Translations under genes and position numbers: made by a program | Shown: piece after piece, positions 1 to 13,711 of the stretch | Layout of the letters: each line of letters begins with the position of its first letter | Position numbering within the stretch: position 1 is the stretch's first letter | The notes under the pieces: generated by a model | What the model was told of the DNA's origin: nothing | Database searches by the model: none | What the model saw: the letters and a program-made list of their open reading frames with translations, nothing else | Assembly: GCA_022885665.1 (NCBI GenBank) | Contig: JAGQDJ010000180.1 | Span: forward strand, 48,098-112,097 | Reading direction: 5' to 3' | Length of the DNA: 64,000 bases | From: Triops longicaudatus | Lineage: Eukaryota > Arthropoda > Branchiopoda > Notostraca > Triopsidae

Positions 1-3000
1 GCAGTCCCAATATCACGAGCTGGGGCATTAGCATAGATCGCATTAGGACTTTGCAGGCGACTACGTTCAGGGATCTTACGGAGGAGACAATACTGGTAAA
101 TGGGACCAGCGGATGGCATCTTTGTCCTGCTCCTGTACTCGCCGGGTCCTAACTTGCAACTCCCTTGGAGTGGCAAAATTCACAACTGGCTGGGTTTTAG
201 CCACCTTGGCTACGCGTGATTTTCAATTTTGGCATTAGTTAACCAACTCTGGGTGAGGAGGTTGCTCCCGCCACTGCATACTTATTAGCTGGCTCAATGA
301 TAATTAGAGAAGGACATTTCTCAACGAAGAGGAATGGTGCAGGGAGAGCAAGGCAAGTCTGGTTCAGGTTGATTTTATGCGCTGGAAAATGGGTGACGCG
401 AAGGAAGAAAATCCTCTGCTTTTCTTTTTTCCCCGTTTTTAGGGGTTTTGGTAATCTTATGGTCAGGGGGATTTATAGTTTCAAACCTCAAAGAACGTGT
501 GGAGAAGAGTCTGTATAAAAAGTTGGGGTACCTGTCTGCCAAACCAAGGACAGGATATGTGGAAAGGGGGAAGTGGTGTTGTTGAGCGTCGTTTTCTATG
601 TGCTGGTAAAAGAGGAGCCGACTCCTCATTAGCAGCTTCCGTTAATGAGAGCGCGTACACAGGTAACCTCCGAAGAAAACTCTCGAGATCCTCCAGTGGG
701 AAATGCGTTCGATGAGGACGCGAGACAAGGAAGAAACCTTTCCAAACCTTAGATTTTCTTACTCTTTGCACTGGTGTGCGTAATAAAGTGGGACATTAAA
801 CAGGCACAAGTAGGTAAACGTGTACCTGAATTCTATGGACATAGTCATACGTGAAGCATGTCGATACACGTCCGGTGTCAGGAAATGCAACAAAAAAAGA
901 CAATAAGCCACTGTACTTGACTCTTAACATTTACGTTCATAATAAACTAAGACAAGTAACCTGCAAAATTCAGGATTTTATGGGCAGTGCCCAGAGTTTT
1001 GCGTTTCTTCCCGGGCAAAAGGGAGTCAAACCACAGGGAGGTTACAGGCTCTAACTCGAACGTGTCAATATACAGTGTGATAAAACGCTGAGAGAAGAGA
1101 ACTAATAGAGAGGAAACTTTGAGAGGTAGAGAAGACGTCGGAACATAAATAGTTGTCAGTCGTTAGGACCAGAGGTCGTAACCCGCGAACACGGCCTTGC
1201 ATTGTGCAGGTGGATGCAAGTAGTGATAGATAGGTACCTCCAGTGTTGAGATATCCGGAAACGTAAAATATTAACTGTGAGTGAAGGGAAAATCGTCTGA
1301 GAAAGATACCGACTCGTGGTGGGCTCGAAAAAAACACATGTGCGAATGAAAGAAATTCTAATGAAGGGTGAGGCTTGCCGGACATGGTTCTCATTTGCAT
1401 GACTCCGTGCCCACTTTCTTTATGTGAAATTGTCTCTCTGTTCATGTCTTTCTTTCCGTCTTATTAACGGTTACGGAGGGGAAGTGGCTATTGTGACTAT
1501 CAAGAGCTGCGGCCATTGTGAAAACCCAAAACGCCGGACGTGGGTTTAGTACCATGTCTTCGCTGTAATCTTTCATCAGACCTATGCCAAGCATCCATCT
1601 TTAGCACCTTGTTGGGTGGCACCTCCGCTAGAATAATAACAAGACAGGTGGCCACACTCCTTGAAATATGGAAACTGTTTGCGTAATGCTTGGAGAGTTT
1701 TTTTCTTACTTCGAGCTAACCTCGTTTCCGGTTTCAATCACATGCGTGTTTCGACACCATCCAAAATTTTTGCCGCTAAGAAACTCGTTGTTAATAATTC
1801 ATCAAGTTTATTAAGCGTCGTAGTTAAACCTAGTGACCAAACAAACCGAAGCAAGGACGGTCACTTACAAGCATTAGCCGCGTGGACCAACCGTCGCCAG
1901 TAGGCCGAAGGAAGTAGACTTCCCCCGGCCAAGCCTTCAGCGTGCCAGACCTCGATGCATAAGCTTGTCTCCCGTGCTTTCCTTTTTTTATCGAATAAAA
2001 CTGATTCCTTGCTTTTCCAAGCCTCGAAATCCTGGCAAACTTTACATGGCGAAAAGCTCACAGATCGCAGGGTTCGGTTTCCGAGGGTCATTTTTTTAGG
2101 GCAGGGCTCTTTCCCCGCTTCAAGTCACGACATGGGTCAACTTTCCGTCTCCTGTTGTAAAAGAGTTGTAAAAGCCATATAGATTGGAGTGCTTATAATT
2201 GTCTCCCAATGTGGACAAAAGCCAGGCAGTTTTGAGGCTTACAAGCCTTGGCGACGGCCAATGAGCTCTCCACCAAGAAAAAGGGGTTTTTACAACCTTT
2301 GATAAGGTTTTCCGCCCCATCCCCCCTATTCCAAGGAAACAAGCAGTTTTTTTTTCGTGGGCTTTTTTAGGTCGTTGTTCATACTGCACGGCGAAGTGGG
2401 CAAAAAGTGACACGGCTCGGTTGGCATTTTCCATTTTTATGGGCAAAAAAGGAGGAGGGGGGGAACATCCCCGATCCTAAACCCTCTTTTGGCGACCAAA
2501 TCCGACTAACCAACGAAACATAACAACGTACTCCCCCCCCCCCTTTCCCTAGTGGTTCCTTGTTGCTACTGATTGTTGAGCAGGTGTTTTTCCTGCATCG
2601 AAGAGTTGTAGGGTATACACGGGGTGGGAAATTGGCCGGAAATTTGAGTCCACTCATTAACCCCCCACCCTTCAGTCGTCCCGTCCCCCTTTTAAGAGTT
2701 TATGGACGAAAAGATGCTCCAGAGCTAGAGGAGAAAGAGAAAGACTTGACTAGATAACCTTTTTCCGGCAATCTGACCTTGCTCGACCTTGAGAGAAACC
2801 ATATGCCACCCGTGTGATGAGGCACCATGATAGGAAGGCGCCGTTCCTTTTTTGACAATGGGAGAAAAGAGTGTTGTAAAACTTTAGAAGCACAACTCGA
2901 CGAGCATGTCGTGGTTGACGTGGCCCGTTTTGGTTTAAGCAGTATTTCACAAAGACTGTTTTTCAACGCAGAAACGGGAAACTCGAAAAGAGACTTTCAC

Positions 3001-3825
3001 ACCTTAGTATTTGTCTTTTATGAAAAGGTAATGCGAAGTTGTACAGTATTCAGTACATACGGAGTGTGAGAGTACTTCGAGAGAAATATGAAGAAACGCG
3101 AAAAACGAAGTAGTGGTCATAATAACTGGGAATGAAACGCATTTGAAATATAAAAAGAGGTTGTGAATATCAAGATTCTTATTTTACTTTCAACCAGATT
3201 TTGTTGAAATATACGTAAGAACTGAAAGAAAGCTTGAAACTTCTAAGCCCAGAAAGACATTCTGAGTGTACGGATTTAACCCAGTGGTCGACGTTTGAGC
3301 TCAAGGTGGTAGCAGGTTTCGGCTGTGTGGGAGTGAAATGTCCTCCTTGGTGCATGCTTGGGGACACTGTTGGGCACGGAGGCCTGCTGCACACACTAAC
3401 ATGTGTGTTCGGGAAACGAGTCCTGTCATTCGACCGAGTGTGACTGCCGCAGCCTCCAGGTAAAGGGAACGAACGGCACTAGGATAATTGGTTTGCTCGT
3501 CGAGTCCTGATTGCTCACCATGGGAACGTAATCAGGTAGTGACGTGTCAATAAATATGTTCAGATGGGGAAGGAAGCAGTCACTCTTGTTTCTTTCCCTT
3601 CTCTCGCGCTCTGGCCTTCCGAGACATGTGATGGGCTAGAAAGCCAGGACTGCACACACCGACTCCGCGAGGCTTGGACCGGGAGATTGGAAACGGCACC
3701 AACAGCAGTACAGGAAACTTGGGATGCTTGAAAGGTTAAGGAGAAAAAGTGGTTTCTGAGCTAAGAGGACATTTTTATTGATCTCTGTTGCTCTCCCTTT
3801 CGTCTCAAGTCGCTCTCGCACTCTT

Positions 3826-3842
3826 CTCGCTCGCTCGCTCGC
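3826..3842. repeat. (CTCG)n microsatellite
   Basis: Four tandem copies of a CTCG unit, ending GC. Simple repeat with no assigned role. Confidence 0.8.
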
Positions 3843-6800
3843 TTCATAAAATCTAGCGACAGGGATTTTTCAAGAGGTGCCACGACACCCCAACTTCATT
3901 TGAGGGAGTCTATTATACAACTTTCTTGACAACGCGCCCCCCTTCTTCCTTTTCTCCCTTGCCAAGCCTTCTCCAAGTTATAACCCGAGTCCTGCTTACG
4001 ATATTGGTGTCTCTAGCGCTGAATACGTGTAACACAACAACCTCGCGACCTCATCATACTTGGCTTGTAGAACAAGCCAAGAGAAAAAGCCGAGAGAAAA
4101 AAGGCGGCATGGCTGCTATCGCCCTGGCCGAAGGAGCTGCCCTTGCTGCGGCCTGCAGAGACTGCCTTTTGCTCCGGCTGCCCGAGTCCCACTAGCTACT
4201 GCGCTGCTGCCCAAGTTGAGATACCCAACACAAATAATGAGGTAAACAGCCAGACGAAGTGGGAATGAAACTCTTCGGATTCAACGTTTTCAGAAAGGGG
4301 TTGTAAATCATGTAAGCCAGATTGTTTAACCTCACTCGAGCTGGCGTGGCTGGTCACACAGACACTGGAGAAAGAAAGAAGACTTTTATATCTTAAGACG
4401 GAATTGAAGACGCTAATATGGGATTGAAAGATGGGCCGAGATGAAGGGAGAGAGAAAATTTCCTTAGCTGCTCGGGGAGCCATTTGTCCTCTGGCGTGCA
4501 AGGAGAGCGGCGCCGACTGTCGTAAATTGGCTTCTGGGAGGTCATCGGAAGCACGACCTGGACGTTTACAAATTCGCTAGCCGGCCTAAACCCTTGTAAT
4601 AAAGTAGACTTGAGAAGAAACCTTTACTTTAAAGGAACTTCAATTTTGTTGTACATTTTTGTGTTGCATCCCTCACTTTACCCGCCTTCGTCGTGTCTAT
4701 TTCACAATAATGCTCCCTAATCTGATTGCGATTCACAGCTCAATCTTAGAAGAACGCCAAGCAAATAAGCTTTCTCATTGGAACGTACAGGTATCATAAG
4801 CTTGGGGCCCAGTTTGTTCACGGTGTTTTGCGGAAAATATCTTGACGTAAAGGAAAAGCGTCGAGGAAACCCAGTTTTGACAGTGTGCCTGTAAAGGACA
4901 ATTGTAACTCTTTTCGCACCCTATTAGTCAATAAAAGCCGAAGGTTTCCGAGTCCTCATGAAAGCCGGAATCTCATGAAAATTCCAGGCAGAATACTTGT
5001 CGAGTTCCGTCCGATTTGGACCCACATGGATAATTCCCGGCTTGGTCATTTCGCAGTCTGGTCCGTGCCGTCAATACCGGTGGTCAAGTCACGTCTTAAG
5101 ATTTGGACCCTTCGTTAAACGGCGTTGGACACATTCTGGGTGTGCCCAGGAAGTTGCGGAATGTTAATCAACGCGGAATGATTTTCAGTCGAACACCGTC
5201 GAGCTGACCTTTTGGCTTTATTGCTGTAATATTTGCTCTATTTATTACGGCATTGGTGGGCTTTTTCGTGACATTTGAAAGCAAGTTTGTGGGACTGAAT
5301 AGTCCCGTCGTTCAGGGGCTGAAGGGTGACGCAGATAGGCTATCATCTCTGACAATGTTCACTTATGAAGATGAGTGAAGACGTCTCTGGGGGGTCGCCC
5401 CCCATTTGCATATCAGAGACGCTGTCCCTGAATTCCAAGTCGAGGACGTGATCTTCTCGCTTGCCTCATTGTCATCGCAGGTCTCCCCATTAGCAGAAAT
5501 GAGATGGATGTAAAAAAGGGAAACTCGTTTTTGTTTTCCTTTTTTCTTGACTTTTGGAGTCCTCACACCGAGCTTCGTCTGTAACGTTCGCTATCCCAAC
5601 AATGGAAGCCCTTGAGAATTTCATACACCAGCATACATGAGGTGACTTGTTTCATTTCGCCCCGTTGCGTGTACATTTTTCCGTCCTGAAGGAGGTTCCG
5701 ATTCTCTCAAAGATGGCTGCATTCCAGGGTGGAACTTGCAAAAGATGATATGAGACTGAAGACAAACAAGAGCCAGCCAGAAAGGTGGTAATGGGATGTC
5801 AGACGAAAATCTTGAAAAAATAAAAATAGGAAAGAATTGAAAGCCTCCGCTTTGACATGCCAGGAGACAATGTTCCAGAAACGCACCCCAAAAAACGAAA
5901 GCTTGGTGAGCGAGCAAACGAGAACAGAGAGAGAGAGAGTGCCCCGGAAAATTGACAGAACAGAAAAAAGCTCCAGCTTTTGACCTGTGTACCTCTTTGA
6001 CACGTAGGTGCATCTTCCTAAAAACTAAATGAGATGCTTGTGTAACAACGACGCCTCTGGTGCAAACTTGGTGTTCCTTTCATTCGGATCTCGTGCGTTT
6101 CAATAATGAAGGAAACACGGATTTTTTGGGCCACGGAAGAGGAAAGTGACCTGACACGCCCAATGCAGGGCATTTTTCTGGCGAGAGCGGAGAAAAAGGC
6201 GACAAAAACGCTGGCAACGAAAGAAGTGGCAAAAAGTTGGTTCTCTGGCTTAATAAGACATGCTGCCTATTCTGTGTGTTAGACAAAAGACAGACAACGA
6301 TGCTGAGTTGAGCTGAGCTGCTCGAGTCCACTACTTGACTCGAAACGGAGCTGGATACCACTCCAGAAAGCCTCCTTCGTCTTCATTTTTAGGCCTTTTT
6401 GGGAAAACCTTCTTCTTTTTGGGGGGGCTGGCAGCTCTGGGCTCCTTCGTTTTGTAACTTGGCAACTCTAAGAGATTAAAAAATAAGTCTATAGGCCCAG
6501 AGGCTCTTAGGCCTATATGATTACACAAGAGCCTGAAACCTTTGATGTGTGTGATGGGTTGTATACATGTGTAGAATCAGCAAATACGCTTGGGCGCTCT
6601 CTCGGTGGTGGGCGAGTCTTGTGAGGGATTTTTTTTTTCCTTTTTTGTTCTCGCAGAAGACGGAAAAAGGATTGAAACTCGTTACAAAGGCAACTGAGTA
6701 GGCTAGATACAAAGCGAAAAATACAGCCTCTTGAAAAATCTACAATAAAAAGAATTCCAATAGGAGACAACTTGTTCATTTTTACCAGTATTTTCGATAT

Positions 6801-9800
6801 TAAAAAGGAAGAAAAAAAAAGCGCTCATCAGTGTCTCTGCCTCTTTTGTTCGAGGCAGAAAAGAGTTGTCAGCTGAAAATTCTGATTTGGTCCACATTTC
6901 GAAACTTTCAGCAATTTAGGCGGATACGTTGTAATCGGATTTTAAGTGGGTTGTCTGCCAAGAGTGAATTCTTTAGGGCTAGCTCAGACTTTTTTTTTCT
7001 TTCTTGTTGCCATATTTCCAATTTTTTTATTGTTGAGACTACCACGGATAAGGTAAAGCGGCCTGGTAGCAACGCAAGTGATCGAAGCACTGGGCGACGC
7101 GGCTTGACTTGCAGTGCAACGGCACGAACCGCACTTGGTCCGGCGTGGAGGAGAGCTAAGGCCGCGGCGGAGCCAGGACGTTGCGAGGATGAGGCGGACG
7201 ATTCCGCGAAAATATACCAAAAGCGTAAAAGTATTTGTGACAGTAAAGTTTTGCGTACTATTTTAAATGATATTATTATAACTGTATTAAATGGGTGGTG
7301 TAAATAATTTCAAAAACTGAGTTCATTATTTTTCCCATTTTTATCGAAAGTGGAATCTGTAAATCTTAGTCTGGAGTCAGTACACTAGACATATTTGCAA
7401 GTACTTATAAAAATAAGCAGAGCTGTTTGAGGTCATTTTGTTAGGAGCAACGTCAAATCGAAGAACTCAGCGAGTAGTATTTCCCCAAGGGTATCCCATC
7501 GACTTGCAAACCAACGGTGACTCGGTAGTTGACAAATCACGAGCAAGTGATTCGCGGATATAAAGAAGCTTCAAATTTTCGTGGATATCAAACCATTGGT
7601 GGCATTTGCATACGGTTGAACAAGGTCAACTGTCTTGGGTTACGCTCGGAAACGGCGCCTGTTCGCTCTTAAGAATTCGCCTTTAATTTTTGTGCGTAAA
7701 TGAGTGTCTTGGCTGCAGGAATATGTTCTGTCTTTTCCAGAATTTGTGATGACTGTCATGGTGTGCAATGTTCTCGCAGGGAATTTCGTTCGGAATGGTA
7801 ATTCGGTCGCAGAGGCGAGCTTGCGTTGTTTCCTCCAGCTCGAAGAGGCACAAGATTGAATATTGCCTTATTTTTTGCGTGATATATGGCAGAATACGTG
7901 GAAGCCTGTAATTGCTAGTCAATTAGTGTCTGTTTGGCTTGAAAAATCTTTTGTGCCAGAGAAGAAATATGGCGGTGGTAAGGGGGTTTATCGCCATCAG
8001 GGCAGCGCGCTCTTTTTTTCGCGAAAAAGTTGTTTGCTATTTTATGGAGCCCAGCGCTCCAAATTGGGAGAGACTTGATGGTATATGGTACACACACCGT
8101 GGAGGAAGCCAGTTTATATGGGAGCTACCACCGCTACCACCAGTTTTTACAACTGATAATTTTTTCCTGGGGGTCCACAGCAGTCTTTGGGTCATCACGA
8201 AACAGCAGTTGGGACATGTCGGAGAAGGACGTGGGGACTTTATGAAAGAGACGAGGGCCCACAAACGTGGAAAACAACCAGTGCCGCCGAAACAGCACAG
8301 TTGGTCGTTTTTAATGGCCGAAAACGGGTTTCTATGGCTCGTATTCATTTAGTGATCCTGGAGCTGCCGTCTTTTCATTTTCGGGAGTTGCCCAAGTGCT
8401 TCTTTTTATTTTGGAATTTCGCAGTGGTTACTACTTTTTTTTTTGGTCGTCGTTTTTGCATACGCGCAGCTGACCAGAATCACCGGACGAGGATGATCTA
8501 ACCGAACCAACCCGAAATAACTCCGCGTTGAGAAAAGGACACTCTGGTGGTTTGGTATAAACCATTTAGTGATCCTGTCCAAGGTAGTCAACGAAGCTTC
8601 TTGGAGTCCAGTGGAACGAGCGCAATATTAGGTAGGATGAGTGAAAACGTCAGCTTCGTTGCTGAGAAAAATGGTTAATGAGGACGGAAGAGGCCGGTCT
8701 TTGTAAGGTTGACAGGTCGTTGCTCGTGCAACTGCGAAGAAGGATGGGCATTTTATTCCAGGGATGACAAGTTTTCACTTCTGGTTGGGTGAAAAATGAA
8801 GAGTAGTTTATTTTTGAGCAAAAGAGCACCTTAACTGCGTTAAAGTGCGTCGACTTCGTGGTTGACTGAGAGGAATCTGTTCGAAACCGGGTCTTACGCA
8901 ACGTTGCCCTTGTTAAGACTTCTGCAAACAAACCCTCGTGATGTATTATTCAGCGTGTAGGCTTCAAAGTGACACTGATGTTCTAATAGTTTGGCAGGAC
9001 ACTTCATATCGGTTACCTCCGAAAATTAACACCGCCGAAATCACCTAGGCTTTCTGAATTTTGAAAATGGTATCAAGCAGAAAACCAACAAGGCAGACCC
9101 AAGAGGCTTTTTCTGCTTTGAGCACAACTAAAGCTGAGCGCAGTAAATTCTGGTGACTAAGCAGTCACAATAGAAGACGACTTTTCCAGCTCTAACAGCA
9201 CGAAGTGTTCAAACTACTGAAACTACGGAGGAAAATGGCGGCTTATCCTCTGCACAGCACACCCGTGGCTTATTTAAGGTGTCGTGTTACCCGGGCTGTA
9301 TTGAAGTAACTGATTGAATTGAGTTTCCCGGTTCAAATGTCTCAAGGTTTTCACACCCGGGCCAGTCGCGTTCTAAATAACTAACTCCAGTGGACGAGCC
9401 TTCTCAATTTTGAAAGCTATTCACCGCAATACTTGTTCGTTGTCTTCATTTAGGCAAGAAAAGTTGCCATCTTGACCTTTGATGGCGTTGTTTCCCATAA
9501 AATGTCTGGGAATATAGGTCAAGACCTTATAGAACCACATTAAAGTAACAAAATTGCCGGAAATGGACAACAGGTACGTTTCCCACTCAGACTCGTCTAC
9601 GCAACAAATTGCTAACATTCGATACAAGTCTTGAAGATCGGTCGCTTTCAGTGTACTATGGATGCAAAATTTACCGTTCCGAGATTCACCTCATAAGTCT
9701 CTCGCGTTACACGCGAATTGGGTACGAAAATGTCCGGAAAAAGGGAATAAAGGAATCCGAAGGGCTGTCTTTTGTGTTTCGAAGACCTTCAGTGCATTAA

Positions 9801-10948
9801 AAAGCAGGAAAACATGTGTTGTGCCGTGTTGGTTTGTTGGATAGTTTATGTGGCCCAGGATCCGGAGCGTGGAATACATACGTCTCGTTTTTATGTTATC
9901 TGCTACGAACCCGAAGGTTTGGTGGCTGCAGGTTTTTGACAGAGGTTACAATAAGGGACGGAGGCTGGGAGGGTTGGGATTGCATGGAATTGCCCTGGGA
10001 GTCTTCTCGCTTACTTTCTTGTGCCCAGACACGGCACAGGCTAATGGTCACAATGGGGATTCACACACACAACCCACTCATACTACACACATGCACACGT
10101 AGAGACAACCACGGCAAAAACAGCCTCTCCCAGAGTTAGAAACTGCGTCAAACTCGCTTGGATCTCAGGTCAGACGGACTGCACTAGTACAACAAAGTGC
10201 CCGCAAAATAAGCGTAAGATTACAGGACAAGAAAAGTTGTCTTCGTAAGACGTGTCTCCCAAAAGGTGTCGCAGGGATTGTGTCGCCCTGGATCCATTTC
10301 CAGCTTAAGACGCTGAGAACGTATAAGCTGACACTGGAGAACTTTGACTAAATCTTCCTTTTCTTCTTTTAGGGAACTTTAGGGAGGGCGAATCTGAGAT
10401 TGTGATTAGTGAGAGCGAGGGAGTGTATGTGTGTGGCATTTTTGGGGGGTAGTTCTGTCACGACATTGACCTTTTTACTTGGAGGGTGGTTTCGCAGTGA
10501 CATACACGCCGGAGGTATTCGGTAGCAGCTTTTGTTCTAGGTAAGAGTATTGTTAGTACCGGAAAAAAAAGGAAAGGAATGATATGGAAGGACGCACGTT
10601 TGGGGTCACTAAGAATCTAATTTCTTGTTGTCTTCTTGTTCGGAAGGGAGAGAGGAGCTTTGCTCGTCATAAAGCAGTAAACAGGAATGCACTCATTGTG
10701 CCCGGTCGCAGACGAAGGGGAATAAAAGCTTTCATCGCGTGACCAAAGCTAGGGCCATGAAATCGTGATAATTTTTAGCTGGCCAGCTGAATTTGAAAGT
10801 TTTGAAAAAGAATTCTTTGAAGCGAGGGTAATTTTGTTAACTAGTTGTTGGCTAAGTTTGGACTTTCTTTTCATAGAGAGTTTATTAAAAGTTTGCCACG
10901 TGAATAACAGGCTAGCTGAAAAACAAGGTATAGGAGCCTTTGTAATGA

Positions 10949-11054
10949 AGCCGGAGTAAGTGCGGTTGATCCGGCGAAGCTGGTGCCTCCCCGCGCTGTG
11001 TGACAGGGGGAACGAGACTAGCCGGAGTGAGCACGGTTGGTCCGGGGATGCTGG
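10949..11054. repeat. GC-rich degenerate 35-bp repeat pair
   Basis: Two 35-bp segments, 10,949-10,983 and 11,020-11,054, agree at 29 of 35 positions and lie 71 bp apart. A weaker third echo (GCGAGCACGGTCGAGGCTG) follows at about 11,060. They sit in a GC-rich patch inside otherwise AT-leaning DNA. This may be a fragment of a transposable element or satellite; the frames across it match nothing I know. Confidence 0.55.
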
Positions 11055-11725
11055 CAGGTGCGAGCACGGTCGAGGCTGTTGGTCGTCCCCGGTTTCGTCT
11101 GTCGTTCGTTGGCTGTGGGCCAGAGCGGAAACGCCGCCAGCCGGTGCAGGAAGGAATGACCGCTGGTAACCGGTGGAGCTCGGGTCAGCCTAGGAACCCG
11201 TGCTAGCGCCGCCAGCGGCTTCAGTCGTGGCTGAGTTGCTGTTGTGTGAGGTTGTCACTCACCGCTGCTACGGCACACCATACTAAGCCTCTTTCCCAAC
11301 GAAGGCAAAGTCTGACTTTTATCCCCGAAAAAGTGGATTCGTTGTGTCCCAACATTGTTGTGCCGTCTATTTGGAGTATATAGTGTTTTCCAGTGACTGT
11401 AAAAGAGCTGTTTGGTGTTTAAACTCGCAGGAATTTTTTTTAATTTTGTGGCACGCCTTTTCACCTGAAGCTTCGGCTGTCGAAAGCCTTGAGGCGCAGC
11501 AGCCAAAGGTTTTGGCTCACCATGGCCTCCCAATTGTTGTAAAAGCTTCTCTTCCAGTGCGTGGTTTGGTGTGTCATTTGTGTTGGAACAGAAATTTCCG
11601 CCTCTGAAAATGCTGTGAACAGAACAGTGTTGCTTTGAAGAATTAAACCTAATCTTAGGTTGGATTAGTGCGTCTAAATAAAAAAATTGGATATTCCAAC
11701 TAAACTTTGGATTATTTACCTCCAA

Positions 11726-11780
11726 GGTAATATTGTTATATTCGGTAATATTATCTTATTCGGTGATAATATCATATTTC
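11726..11780. repeat. Three tandem copies of an 18-bp AT-rich unit
   Basis: Units at 11,726-11,743, 11,744-11,761 and 11,762-11,780 all begin GGT and end TTC. They share the core pattern GGTAATATTNTNTTATTC; the third is more diverged. A small minisatellite. Confidence 0.75.
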
Positions 11781-12981
11781 TCAAAGCGTTTTCAGAGTGA
11801 AGTGGAAAAGGCATAAGCGCCACGAAGAATATTTCAAAGAAAGGATTTTTTTTTTTGGGGAAAGGTCTGGTGGGCTAAACTAACACTCGGGGAAAGTGTA
11901 TCTCAGTTTGGGGTCAATATTGCCTCACATGTAGGTGTCAGATTTGACGCCGTCGACCTTGTTTGACGGATTAGTTTGTCGGCTGTCGGACAGTTTTTCT
12001 TTCGGCTAGCGTACCTGCAGCCCGAAAGAGGTCGACAAGGGGGAAATTGCGTCTTGATCGACGCTGACGCGGAACTCCCGTCGTCGAACCTTCTTAGTTT
12101 CGAAGCGCAAATGGTGGCGAGGCACTAAATTCAGTTGCAAGGCGACCAAGGTTCTTGTGTCTGGAAATAGTGTCGCAAGTTTGGAATTCGCACTGTAATG
12201 TTGCACTAGGCGCGCAATTGCGTACAAGTGGCGCCATCGCGTAACATCGTTGAAGAAAAGCAGAAAATTAGTTTTTGAGTTGTTAGTCGGTCTAACATAG
12301 TCAATTAAATGAGATAATAGGACTGCACCAAAATGTTGAGGTGTTAAGAAAAACGCTCCGACAAGAAATTCTTTTTGTCAGATACTTCTTTTGCAGTAAT
12401 TTAATCATCCGTTGCTAGTAGTCGGCAGATGATTTAGGAATGACGTACGATTTATGAGCATGGATCATGTTATAAAGATGAACTTTCGGAACATATGACG
12501 TTCCTGGAAATGAATCGGGTTGAATCGGTTTTCGACTGCGATGTTCGAAGTCAGCAGTAGTTTTATAGCATTGTGTCGTCGTTGAAACTGCGTGTGTCGT
12601 GTTTCTGTGTTTAATGAGCGTATGAGTGAAATATGAGGCTTCGCTTTCAGCCGGAAGAATCTAATTAATAAATTAATTAAGCCAGGCTGAACATACAGGG
12701 AGTCCGGGCACATTGTTAGCGTGTGGTTGTCAATGCTGCTAGGTTTCTTGAAGGATTGGGAAAAGAGCGTGAATAACTGATATAGTCGCGTTAGTTGTGA
12801 TAGAACCGTGAGTAATTGAGTGGAGTTTTCCTGGCCATTTGGGCTTATTTTCAGTGTTCATGAAATACCAGATAGGCAAGCACATTTTTGAAGATGTTCC
12901 GCTCAAAAACTTGGGTTAAGTTCGAATGAAGTTTCTTGAATTCAAAGGAACTTCTAGCTCTTACATTTTAAGCCTTAAAAT

Positions 12982-13098
12982 AGTTTCTGCGGAAACTTGA
13001 AAGGTACATCCAAGTCTTCCGCAAAGTAAACCAAGTTTCATAGCGCCATCCATTTTTCCAAATATCTGATGAAGTTTCTCAGCTCACTGCAGAAACTT
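12982..13098. repeat. Two hairpins built on the same AAGTTTC word
   Basis: A perfect 6-bp stem (AGTTTC at 12,982-12,987 with GAAACT at 12,992-12,997, loop TGCG) is followed by an 8-bp stem (AAGTTTCT at 13,072-13,079 with AGAAACTT at 13,091-13,098). Further AAGTTTC words of both orientations occur nearby. This could be a decayed inverted-repeat element or chance. Confidence 0.4.
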
Positions 13099-13671
13099 GC
13101 ATGAGCTGTGTGGCACAAGTATGAAACGAAGGAAAAAGTTCAAAACGTGAGGCTCTTCTAAAGGCTTCATGGCAAACCGTTTACACAGCGTTGACAGTCC
13201 TCTCTTTATGTTGTACCTGTTGCAAGAATGTCTCGTATTGGAGAACTGGGTTACAGGAATTTCATTTTTTCACCGTTTTGCTTTTAATGAAGTGCCCTAA
13301 CGTTCTCGGTTCTCGCTCGATGCGTTTCAAGGCTTATTATTAGCTCGCAAGCTTCAACCATGAACTTGTACCTTCTTTCGCTTCATGTTATTTTTCCTAC
13401 CCGCAACCTGCAGTCGTTTTTCTCTGTAATTACCACATTGTTCACGGTTAGTATATAAAACGCCTTGGGCGTTTTGTCGTGCCGTTCGTTTAGGTTTCGG
13501 ATCGCCGGTGCTCCACGTCGCTTTTTCTACCGAAATTAGTAAAAAGTAGCACATTCAATACACATAAGGATATCCAAAACTTGTTGCCAAGGCCGCGGGT
13601 CAGTGGCATTTTTTGCAACATGGCACCCAAAACGCGCTAATTTGTTCTGCCCGGGGTTATGATGGCATATT

Positions 13672-13711
13672 CCCCCCCCCCCNNNNAAAAAAAAAAAAAA
13701 AAAAAAAAAAA
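13672..13711. other. Assembly gap between a C-run and an A-run
   Basis: Eleven C, four N and 25 A lie directly together. The four N mark an unresolved homopolymer junction. Length and content here are unreliable, and sequence may be missing. Confidence 0.95.

Noticed and set aside
11255..11725. 156-codon open frame on the - strand
   Set aside because: Basic and glutamine-rich without a recognisable domain; a frame of this length is expected by chance in 64 kb of this composition.
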